In this document: positions 26,424 to 38,100 of the stretch, one piece after another
Numbering within the stretch: the stretch's first letter is position 1
How the letters are laid out: every line of letters begins with the position of its first letter
Origin: Dromaius novaehollandiae
Taxonomy: Eukaryota; Chordata; Aves; Casuariiformes; Dromaiidae
Length of the DNA: 64,000 nt
NCBI RefSeq assembly: GCF_036370855.1
Contig: NC_088098.1
Coordinates: 198,013,773-198,077,772, forward strand
Direction of reading: 5' to 3'
The notes under the pieces: generated by a model
The model's input: only the letters and a program-made list of their open reading frames with translations
What the model was told of the DNA's origin: nothing
Databases searched by the model: none
Program-made: the position numbers and the translations under genes

Positions 26424-26457
26424 ATGCACTATGGTCCTAAGCAAGACCGTAATGCAT
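26424..26457. other. Imperfect hairpin in inferred 3' UTR
   Basis: ATGCACTATGGTC and GACCGTAATGCAT form a 13-position stem (11 Watson-Crick pairs, one wobble/mismatch each) around an 8-base loop CTAAGCAA. Too short for a microRNA precursor by itself. Confidence 0.5.
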
Positions 26458-28716
26458 CCACGAATGCTAAAAAGACCACACTTCTGTCTAAATAGTTTAA
26501 AAAGACAAGAGCGATTAAGGGCAAAAGGAAGAAAAGAAGGCAGACTGAGATGTAATAATTTTCTTGGAGTTGCACAATAGGTCAGAGGCAAGACTGAGAA
26601 TATGATTCAGGTAAGCCTGGTCCTGGTCCAGTCTCTCAAATGCTATTGAATATTCTGCATCAAAAATGCATATATAATGATGCAGTGTAGATTCTGAATA
26701 TGGAGACCTTGTACAAAATGAATCAATGAAGTCTAATGAAGAAGAAATAAATGAAGAAAAACCTAACCCACCCCAACCATCTTGATTACTCATAATTATA
26801 CTCAAATCTCAATAGTAATACATGATGACACATAAACACCAAAGAATGAATGACTTTGAAATGACAAATTAAAAAAAAGATTTCTACACATTTATACTTA
26901 AATTAAGCAGTAAGAAAATTTACAATTTATATATCATAACAAGTATGGTGAAATGTAAATTACTTTTTTTAGTGATATTTTGAATTTCTGTGGTTCCATT
27001 CATCTAGTAAAAACTGTAAATCATATTAATCACATATCTCTTAAGTTGATACTCAGTTCAGTGGGCAAAAAAACCCACACTTTTTTTTATCATGTTAACA
27101 TGGAAATATATTTCCCTAAAACATCAAGAGAGCATTCAAGTTCATTGATAAACCCTGGCAAACAGGGAAATAGAAGTGCAGAGATTTGCAGTCATAATCA
27201 TGCCATTATCCCTTTCTGTATCTACCTAGAGAATACGACTATCGCCTAAGATATTTGGAATGTACCAAAACTATGAGAATTGCTTATATACCACATGAGC
27301 ACTCAATGATAGACATTAATGACTATTCATCTTCCAGTGTTACAGACAAAACTGTACATTACATTTCCAAAATTTACAGTAAATGTTAAAAAAATATATT
27401 GAGAAAACTATACGTGACTTAGATAAGGTTGATATTTTCAGTGATAGCAGTAGATTTAAAGAGTGATATACTGGTTCCACTGAAATCTATGGCAAAAATT
27501 TCTTGACTTCACACTCTGTTTACCTTCCTTTTCTCCTCTTGAAAATGCCACTAAGTGAGCTCAGGCATGATTTACAAAGAATTAAACTATTGCACTTACA
27601 TGCTTTCGGCGTATTCATATTTTTGTTAGATATCAATTACTTTCCTCTTCTTATTTAAGAACAATAAGAAAGCGGCATTAAAACTGAATGGAAGAGGATC
27701 AAAGGAAGGCTGTTTTATTTCCACAAGTGACCTGAAATTTTCATAATTACAGATAGAATAATTTTCTTAATTACATTTGGTGGATTATTAATACTAATGG
27801 CATGTGCTTCTGTTCCTGTGTACATGCATAGGCGATTATTTCACCTTTACAGTCAAAATCTACATAACCATTGAGTAATAATACGAGTGCACATGCCATA
27901 CTTTAGGATCCTCTCACAGCTTAGCTACTTGTTGCTCTAAATTACTTCCAACAGTAGAAAACACCATTTTTAAAATACAGACCCCACAACTAATGCTCGA
28001 AAAGATGTAATGATCATGCAAGAGTGACTTCTTACAATGTTTACATTGTTATGGTGGAGGCAGTTGCTTATTCCTTCTCATTTTGACCTGAGACCTGAGT
28101 TTATTCTTAGAATTAGAACATGGAGCTTTTTTTAGATTAAATTACGTTTATGTTTTATGGGCAAACTCATAGAATGACAAGGGATATTTGATGACAAGGG
28201 AATAGGAATGGCATTAGAAGGCATTTGATCATCTCTTTCGTTTCTGTTTCTTCTGTAGCAACCTCACCAAAAAGGCTTTGTGCACATTTTTAGATGATCC
28301 CTTACATGTCTCTCATTTTTCCTTTAAGATAAACAAAGTCAAGTCTTCATTTATTCCCTCATAAACACAGACTAGCCTCACATAATAGTTTAGGTATAAG
28401 GCTAATCTATCAATTGTTTGCAATGAAATTTAATGAAAAAAAGCTAATAAAAACTAACTGGTGTACAGGCTCATCCCTGTGTTCTCGTTCACATTATCTC
28501 AAAATTACAGTTTGAGTAATTACATCTTTTACATTCAGTCAATGATATTAAAATGTGAAAATGCTGGACCTGTAAGGATGTAATTTACTTTAGCAATAGC
28601 TAGGTGCAAGCTGTGGAGGCACATAATTCTACAATTTTTTATAATCTTATTTTACCTAGCTCTGTGTTCCTAGAGGACTCCTACATTCTCACCCCTTATT
28701 TGTAGTTATGTTTCTT

Positions 28717-28720
28717 ACCT
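28717..28720 (-). promoter_or_regulatory. TNFRSF19: Candidate splice donor just after the TNFRSF19 stop codon
   Basis: On the minus strand the stop is followed by TATAGAG and then GTAAGAAA, a near-consensus donor (AG|GTAAGA). As I recall, human TROY has two C-termini: one reads straight into sequence beginning with codons for VRQ (a GT-starting readthrough of the donor), and the other splices to a short different end. The donor here sits at the equivalent place, so it is probably the same conserved splice choice. In this species both products would have the same C-terminus. Confidence 0.55.
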
Positions 28721-28725
28721 CTATA

Positions 28726-29119
28726 TTAGTCTGTGGAGTCATCTGCTGTTCCATTGTACTTTATCTTTGGCTGCTTTTCATCAGCCACTGAATTCTGAAG
28801 TGATGAAAACTCTATATATGTTCTATGTTTGGAGATTTCAAAGGACTTTGCAACGTTTTCATCATGAGACTTAGCTGAAATAAGTACATCACTTAGTTCC
28901 TGGTCATTATCTGACTCAATAGTGGCTGCATTTTCAGTCTCAGGACTGCAGGAATTTGGTGCTCCTCCAGCCAGTTCTGAATATGATTCACAGAAAGAGA
29001 TGGTGTCACAACAAGCTGAGTTTTGCATAAGAGGCCAAGCATCTGAAATGTCTCCACAGGTAGAGTGTGAAAGAGAACCAAGGAAGGTAGGAATCATTTC
29101 TCCAACAGAATCAGAAGCC
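28726..29119 (-). CDS. TNFRSF19: TNFRSF19 exon: distal cytoplasmic tail and stop
   Basis: The acceptor TTTTTTACAG ends at 29120. The exon completes Arg (AG|G) and encodes ASDSVGEMIPTFLGSLS, then DISDAWPLMQN and ISFCESYSEL, the best conserved tail blocks. It then runs through an acidic, Ser/Asn-rich, weakly conserved region to TADDSTD and a TAA at 28726-28728. No death domain is present, as expected for TROY. The stop lies seven bases upstream of a strong donor (28717-28718), so the exon may extend to 28719 and be followed by a 3' UTR exon, or the donor may be skipped. Confidence 0.93.
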
Positions 29120-32100
29120 CTGTAAAAAAATAAAAACACGTGGTTTCAACAGCATCCTAGAAAATATTATCAACGTTGTAATTATTGTCATTAGTAATGA
29201 CAGGTATTTCAAGTTGATAAAACTGGGGCATATTAAACCAATACTCTAGAAGTACCATGTACAAAAAATTCTTTTGAAAGGAGAGACAGTTTGTCCCTCA
29301 GTCGGGAAACAAAGAGAGCTTTGGACATAGAGCACTATGAAAGGTAGAGAGGACTACTAGAGTCCTTCACATGGTGAATTCAGGACTCTTTCAAATATGA
29401 ACTACAGTTGGTGCTGTATAGTCTAAAGAACAGAAAAATGGCATAGGAAAAGTATTGCAGTAGTGCTCAGATACAAAAAGACTACTGCAAAAAGGAAGAG
29501 ATTTATTTGTTCTCCAATGCATGTGTCGGGGGTGGGGGTTAAGATAAGATGTAACAGGCTTAAATTGCAGCAAGAAAGATGTTTGGGAAGACTGTGGAAT
29601 CTCCAACATTAGCTTTTGTAAAAACAGGCTAGACAAATATCTAACAAGAATAAAAGTAAACTAGATCCAGACCGGGAGAAGGGAATGGACTATATGACTG
29701 CTTGAGATTCCTTCTATCTGCATCATTTCATATTGAACATCTATTCACTTTAGATTTTTCAGTTCCTTCTGTCTAGCCTTCAAAAGGTGATAAGAAAAGT
29801 TTTTCTCCAATTCTCTTTCATGTGGTAAGGTCATAATATTAAAGAATTGCAAAGACTTAATTCTTAGAAAGGTTATTTTTATTTTTTGCAAAATGGAAGA
29901 AAGTGGAAGTAGAAACTCAATAGTCTAACTCAAGCACGTTTAAGGTTAATGGGGATACTGACGTGTCTGAATGCACTACACATACCTGTCTCTATTGAAA
30001 CTTCAGTAACTTTTTTTAATGCAATATACTAAAATAAGTATTAACCACATAAAAATGTTATATTAGTATGTTTATTTCAAAAAACTGTCTATCGGATTTA
30101 TAAAACTGTAAAGGCCATATATTAAGTCTGATATACAGTAATGATCTGTGTGGTCAAAACTCATCCCATATTAATAGTACTTATAACAGTATTTAAGTAG
30201 CCTTACTCATTTCCAAAACATGATGCTTCATTAGCTTAGATATATACACAAAGTATTTTTATAGATAAGGCTAACAGTCAGGACATTGCACCATAATGGA
30301 AGGAAATACATTATTTTGGCAAAGGAAATTGGAGCAAACTCCATTTCTACTGGAAGGAACTATGAGATCTTTGATATCCACATAACATGGATATGTCATT
30401 TATTTTTAAAGCCTTAACCAAAAGACCCCTCACAAATTACACAACTCTCAATTTGTCAGTCTTGGTGGTATAAAGGGATGACTCAACTTTGCTGGCATTT
30501 AAACAAGTTGTTATAGAAAATTTAGATATTTTGCATCTTATACTTAGGTCACTAAGCCACCTTGCATAAACAATACCTACTAGGAAGCCGCATCTACATT
30601 TTTAGTTTTATTTGGCCACAAGAACAAAACAGCTAGAGACCAATTTAAACCTTATATGGAAAACAATTCTAGTTAAAAGAAATAAATACATCCTGTGGTA
30701 AAATCTGTAACCAGGAAACTCTGAATGAGACCATAAATTTTATATATTTAACTCATGAAACTGACGCATAAAGAACTACTACTGTATATACATTCAGTTG
30801 ATTAGGAGCAAATAATTGTTACAATCTGACAGAAATTTCAGAAATACTATATATACTTCAAGTCTCACAGTCACTAAGAGTTTCTAAAAAAAGAAAAGCT
30901 TCATGATACTTATAAACTGTACCATAATCCCCCCAGATTCATGGGATTAGACAGCATCTTGCTAACCCATGCCAGAAGAGGGGGGTCACCAAAACCTCTA
31001 AAGTAGCATGGAGTAAGAGGAAGAATATCGACTTGTAAGAGATATAAGTCATTTCTTCAGAGAAATCAATTTAACACCTCAGCACTTATTAAATAATACT
31101 GGAACACTATGTCTTTTTTTTCTCATTAAATGCAAAATTTTTCACCATAAACAGGAGGATATGACTGCCATTCTTCAAAATCCTTTGTTCAGCTTCAAAC
31201 ACTTTCTGTATCCTGTATAAATATTAATTTGATATAGCTAATGCTTAATAGCTAATGTTTAATAGACATTTATAAAACTAAGTTACCTTTCATGAAGTGT
31301 AGTCTGTGAATGGAAAGCACAACTGTGACTGCTATGTTCCAAGCTACAGGTCTCATCACAGCACAGTGATGGAATCAAGTGAACTGGTCCTAAAGAATAA
31401 AACTTTATTTAATAATGTAAAATATACTAAAAGCTGTGCATAAATGTAGTCTCTGTACTGTTTCAAGCTTGAGTATTATTTCGCCAGTTACATTATAATA
31501 TACGTATTGAAAAAAGATATTTCTTATTGCACAAAAAATGGGTTCTTTCATTTATTACTTTAAAATAGAGTTAGTTATAGAAGCCAAGCCTTTACCCCAA
31601 AAGTAATACAGATGCCAGTCATGATAACTTGAATATCTACTTTCTAATTTACTTTTCATTTAGGTACATAAGAGAGGAAATACTGCATTCTGAAGGCTAA
31701 TGCAGCAGAATGATATTTAAGCCTGAGTTCTTGTGTTGAATTATATATTGGTCAAAGTCATAAATGCATCTGTTCTGATACGTGAATAGTTCCGGTTTTC
31801 AATGTGCTTTAGAGTTAGTATCCCATTTTTAGATTCTGTCTGGTAGATCATTCATACCAATTTAAGTCTCACAGGCAGATCTAGCACTATTTTTATCAGA
31901 GAGAAATAAAATATACATCTAAAGAGGGTTTTATTTAAGTGAAGGGTCAATGGAATGAAAACAGGAGAAAAATCATAGCCAAATAGCTACTTAGAAATTC
32001 TATGCATTAACTGAGAAAGCCTTTTTCTTACGACATTTACAACTATTCCCAATTAAAAGCACAAAGGCTAATTTGACAAAGTTAACTTTGCAGTTAAAGC

Positions 32101-35100
32101 TAAATGTCACAACGCGAGTGTTAGATAAATGTTCATTACGAGCTCTTGTTGCTTGGATTACTCCTGTTCTGTGAAGTTTCACTGAAGTAGATGTAACGTA
32201 CCACATGTCTGTGATGTGCCTCTTTGGCACTGGCAACATGTTCTGTGGTCATACTCATTTAGCCGTGGTCTATCAAAACATGACAATTCAGAACCATTGT
32301 AGTGAATATCTTGTGATCTCAGAGACCCTTCGGATAAAATGAATGAAAATATATATTAGTAAATGATATTTTCTTGTTCAGAGTCTCCTATATTCACAGA
32401 ACACATAAATGTCATAGTGTACAGTATTTCCATAAGTTTTTCAAACAGAGAGATCCGCTACGATGATGTGGTTTGACAAAGCAAACCACAAATTTTGCAG
32501 CAAACTCTAGACCAACTGGTTCATCTGCTGTTATTTTGACGATGATTTGAGAGTACACCTTATTCGTTGTTACATTTTCTCAGTGCTTAATGCTTCTCAG
32601 TGATTCCAGTTTGAAACTTTCTGCATTAAGCTTTCAGCCCTTGGGATTTTGTTTATGTTATTTTAAAGAGCTAACAGCAGACTAACAGCAGACTAACAGC
32701 AGACTCCATTTAATCTATATAATTGTAGGCCAAAGCAAATTAGCTACTAAATTTCACTAAGTGAGGACTGAACTTACTAAATTTCTTAAAACTTACATTG
32801 TAAAACATCTCCTAGGCTAGGAACAGTTCTTACAATACCTCTATGAATCTTTCTATTTTTGCTTGTGCTGGAAGTAGTGATAGCATCAATTTCTTCTTGT
32901 TGATACGATTCTTGTTTGACTTGCAAGATTTGTTAAATACTAACAAAATATGTTAATAAAAGATTTTTTAAATGATGAATGGGAACTAGAGTGCTTTTCA
33001 GTTTTCTCTTTTTTAATTTAAATTAAAGGCCTGGAAAAGTTTATTTTAAACAATCTGTGAGTTACATTGCTAAGCTTTTTTTTCCTTTTTTTTTACTTTA
33101 CAACTCCAATTGGAGTTGACTCCACTAACAATGAACCTATCTCCATTGACCACATTCATTATCTCATTGAGATAATCTATAATTCACAATGGAATGTGAT
33201 GCAGAGGTCCTCCAAGTTGGTATGTCCACGTCTGCATTGCAATTCTGTGATGCCGTTCCAGCTTAGATCCGCAAATGGTCCAAGTATTATCTGTGCAGCC
33301 TTTAAGAGAGTATGGTGCAGAATTAATGCAACTGGACTATTTCTGGACATCTGCACAGCAGTTTCTCAGCAGAAGCTGGAACATCCATATTGAACTGTCA
33401 TACATGTATGGATTTATAGTCTTAGGCTTGTGTTAGCTTGTTCATCTCAACGCTAAACTCCCTTGAATGCTGTAGATGTATCAATCCTCCATTTTATTTA
33501 CTTATTTATCTACAAAAAGATCTGCCAAACTGATACTGGTATATAAATATTACAAAGAGACAGTAATAGCTGGAAACTTACAGCTTGGTTTCTTCTCCAT
33601 AAACTGCCTCTTACAATAAATAACACAAAGAATAAGAAGAGCTAAGAGCACTGTGGCAAGTGCACTGCATATAACAGCTGCTAGAGCAGTGTCTCGAGGG
33701 CTGGAAGCTGTTGATGGGATCTTCACAAGGTTTACTTTGGTGGAACCTGAAATAATTAAACAATAATTAAGGCATAGTGTAAAAATGTTAGCAATATATA
33801 TACATGTAAATGGAAGTCTAGGAAATATAATTAGAAGAGGTTCTTAGCATAGGAAAAAAATAAAGGATGTTCCATTTGTGAATGTATGAACATTAGTTGT
33901 ATATATATAAAGATATTTTATCAGCAACTGCATTATGAAAAAAGTCTTTTTTAAAAAATGGATTATTAAATGAATGCATAATGAGTGAAGATGCACACAA
34001 AGACATTTTGACTGTCCATCAGAACAGAATCAGATCCTCACCATGAAAACAAAGACATCTGAATTTTTAATTGATCATTTTAACATTGAGAACATATCCC
34101 ACTGTATAGTTGAGAAAGCTATCCACTAGAGGGAGTCACAATTACATGAACTTCCCTTCATAAAGAAGCTTTCTAAGAACCAAGAAGCCTGCAGTTGTTC
34201 AGATGCTATCGAAGGGACCATTTTGCTTCGTTGCACATGTCATGACACCATGGTCATTTCTCAGATGAAACCTAGGATTTCCACGGGGCTAACTTATTAA
34301 TGCAGTGATAATTTTTAATACAAATAATACCTCTAGCTTTGAAGAACATTGTTACAAGTCTAAAAGATATGAGTAGTATCAAAAATCTTAAGTGAACCTA
34401 TTGAAGCTATCTTAAATTATGAATAGTCTTTTTAAATTAAATTCTTTTTTCACAGTTTCTTAATCCTGATAGGTCATCTATTCTAATCTACATTGAAGGC
34501 TACATTAATTCAACAATGTTTTATGAGAAAAAGAACAAAAATTTAAGTATTCCTATGGCAGCAAATTTTTAAAAAACCACAAACCGCATTTTATTAACTT
34601 ATGAAAATAAGTTAAATGTGCCTATTTCCCCCAGAAAATCTTTGGTTAAAACCTAAAGACTATAATTTCCTAAGAAATGATCCATGCTGTCATAACTTTT
34701 AATTGGGAGATAAATGTCTGCCAGACTATATGAAAATGACAAATCAAATTCTACATATAATAGTTTGTTATCATAAATCTTCAATATAATAATAGCAAGA
34801 GAGAACAGGATAATTTTGTTAGTGCAATCAATGGAATCATATTACTCAGGAATATTTTTCTCAAATAATTATGGCATTTCCTCTGCTTATATCAAAAGTG
34901 TATCTGGGCACCAAAGAATTTAAAATACTGTATCGCTTTGTTATAATGAGTAGATTGCTTGCCAAACAACTAGGTATTACTTTTGAAAATCAAGCTTATT
35001 ATGTTCAATTCCAAGTCTCCAGATCACTTGCACTGAAGAAAATACTAACTAAATGAACTAAAGAAACCAAAATTAAAAAATAAAAATAACTAAAAACACT

Positions 35101-38100
35101 TTCTGTGGGTTATAGTTACAGCTACAGTTATAGTTACAGTTGCTGGAAAGTGGGGGAATACAAAAATGTGGACAAGTCAGATCATTGTTAGTATTCAGAA
35201 GTAAGAATTTTAGTTATTAATTTCTTGATTTGGTGTTGCATTAGCATCTGCTCTAATACTTCTATTTACCTTTGTTTTGTACTACCATGTTCTACTGTAA
35301 GATCCAAGCTGTAGAGCGCAAATTTAGAGCAGATTTTTTAATGTCATTGTAACTTGCCAAATGGGACTAGGTTATTAAAAAATAGCATATCTCAAAACTC
35401 AAGTCAATAAAGATGCTGAAGTCTCCTACATGAACTGGAACTGCATTTTGAAACTCTGTCCTCATACTGAAATTTTACAATTTTCATTATTAAGGCAGAT
35501 GATCTCTCTATTATTTGTGTTTCAGATAACAATATAAATGCTCTTCTCACTTCCAATTCATGGTTAAAGGTGCTTTTCCTTGTTACTTTAAAGAATTATT
35601 ACCTGTCCTTCTCTTTATGTTCTTCTATAATACCTATTACTCATAGAGCTAAATACTCCGATCTGTTTTCCAGAACTTCAATGTTATTAGGGAAAAAAAA
35701 GGAACCAGCACTGTAATGTTTTCTGCATCACTTGAAAGCTACTCTTGGCAGGAGCATTATGATCTTCCACAGAGAAAATTTTTCACTCAGCTTCTGGGAT
35801 TCTTGTAGCAGTAGTTTTAGGTTTACAGTTTTAACAGACTGAAGCAGTTTCTGCTGATCTGTAAAGCTCCAGGATATAATTCTGTGAGAAGCAATAAAAC
35901 TATTAAAAAAGCTATATATACAGCAACATTTGCTAGCTTTGGCACGAGAATCAGGGACTCTGTTCTAATATCAGGTTTTCAGTTTTGGCCACTTGCCTGA
36001 TCTAGTCTTTAGAAAGTTAAGGACAATGCGGACAAGTTCTTATAAACAAGTCAATAAAAAACACCAATGATATTAACTGATCAGAATGTCTTTAAATAAT
36101 TTTCATGTCAATATACCTACCTGTGTCAATGTACCTACCTAAAAGCACTAATGATTTTTTAGAACCTAAGTCTTCATAATTAATAGAAAAAAAATTATTT
36201 TGAAAGCAAAAGTAGGACAAGATCACCAAGAGCAGGGCTACTTTACTTGCATCTCTTCATTTGCTCCCAAATGTGTCTATTTACAAATAAAATTACATAT
36301 TACATTTCATTTGGGGAAACTACAAATGACATTTATTTCTTTTTGTGCTCATTAGCAACATTCACTCCAGAAATATAGCATTTTCCTTTTAAATATTCTA
36401 GGGAAAACTGAAATGTTTTTTAGCCATTTAGCTATTTAAGATTTATTTTATTCAGTTGAATTTTTTTTTTTTTACTTGAGAAAGCAATCTTCTATTCCTG
36501 AGAATGTGTACCACTGATCTTCACCTTCAAAGAACTTTTTAGAATAGATACTATGGGCAGTCCATTGTACAGTAGCTCTAATTATAATGATAGTGATCTT
36601 CCCTGCAGAGACCAACATTTCAGAAGTGTATCGCTATTGTAAAAGTGGCCCGTAGGGCATTACTGAACTGTGCTTTCAATGTTATTCAGATATACATGCA
36701 TTTTCATAAACTCTCTTCCTTTTCAGACTCACAGACTTAATACCCCATTTCATAAAGCAAGGATGTGTTAAACTTTATACTTGCACTTACATCTATGGGG
36801 TTCAGGCACACGATTAAATTTAAAAACATAATTAAATTGGAAGTGATACATTAAGAAAGGAGAGAGGAGGTGTACGCTTGTTTATGATTCTTGAAAGCGT
36901 CTGCACACTATGCATTTCAAAAATAATACAACAAATGTGTTTTATCTAAAAAATAAATTTCATTTTCTAAGTCTTAGTTCCAACATATTCTGGAACTGTG
37001 CTAGTGCTAAAGAATTACCCAAAATATCAGACTGTCTCTTGCATAATTTTGAGATGTAAGCCTCAATACACATTCTTTCCTTGACTAACCAATAGTACAT
37101 TCCAATCTCAGTTTATGCAAAGGTGTGGTTCTTAAAAGCAAGTAAAGTTTTTGTTAATCCAAGATCATTAAATAGCAATAACTCTGGTAAGACAGAACAT
37201 ACGAAACCCAGCTGTATCACTATAAGGTCTGCCAATAAACAGAACAGTTGAATTTTCAGCCAGTTATACAAAACAACTAGAGATTGGACAAAATGTAAAA
37301 AGGCTTCCTTTATCATTTACTTCATGTTTATTTTCTCAGAATTTTTTCTTTGAACCATGATTAGTTACAGTCACTACTGGAATCAGTGTGACTAAAATAA
37401 AGTTTTCTGTGGTAGATTAACCATCTGAAAACAGAACTTGCAACTTCTGACATTCCTTCCATGGATACAATAAATAATTAGCGAAGTTGAGGAGGATAAA
37501 ATGCAGAATTTTATGTCTTGGCTTTCTTTAAAAACTACAGTTATCACATCAATTCAATGTTAACCCATAGGGGGTTTATTCAATAAAATAAAGTTAATGA
37601 AAACTACACTTAAATAGTCATAACATGGTAATATTGGACAAAGCCATCTGTTAAAATCAGGACTGAAAATAGGATCCAAAAGTAAACCAAAATGTTATGG
37701 TTTAATTCCTGAATATGGGTACTGCTTGTCAAGAGAGGGGAAAGGAGCATTTGCCTATTACAAAAAGGTACTTGCCCATTACCTTTATGCTTTCTTATTA
37801 GCTTAAGTCAGTGCTATCAACCTCAGTTTGACAAGAATTAAGGGCGCAGACATATCCTCAGGCCACAAAAATTTAACAAGTTATTGCCTGTCAACTGAAC
37901 TGCAGTAGATATCCGTATGTGTGCTCCCAATCCCTGGGAAATGCAAGGCAACATGACTTATCTTGAAACTCTTTCATTTTGAAAAAGGTTTAAAAGATGT
38001 TTATGTAAAAAGGTAATACCTCTACCTAGTCCTCCACTCTGCTTCCCAACAAGCAAAGAAATGTATTATGTGTAATTGTGACATGTATATATAATAAATG

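Larger units (their letters stand above)
23772..28716 (-). other. TNFRSF19: Inferred TNFRSF19 3' UTR (retained or containing a terminal intron)
   Basis: This stretch runs from after the stop codon to the candidate cleavage site at the left. It has no credible coding frame. Read on the minus strand it is AT-rich with TGTA and TATATA tracts typical of long avian 3' UTRs. Further AATAAA motifs at 24432-24437, 24556-24561 and 24800-24805 could give shorter forms. A 24-base tandem duplication lies at 24104-24148 and a hairpin at 26424-26457. Around 28.15-28.25 kb there is a stretch faintly like a CR1 end (CATAGAATGACAAGG), too weak to call. The span is inferred from signals only, with no transcript evidence. 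Confidence 0.45.

Noticed and set aside
28151..28260. CR1-like CATAGAATGACAAGG in reverse orientation
   Set aside because: Only a short stretch resembles the reverse complement of a CR1 tail; the rest does not follow the consensus closely enough to call.
33067..33393. Plus-strand 108-codon open frame inside a TNFRSF19 intron
   Set aside because: No domain, begins in a T-rich tract, antisense to the gene; chance open frame.
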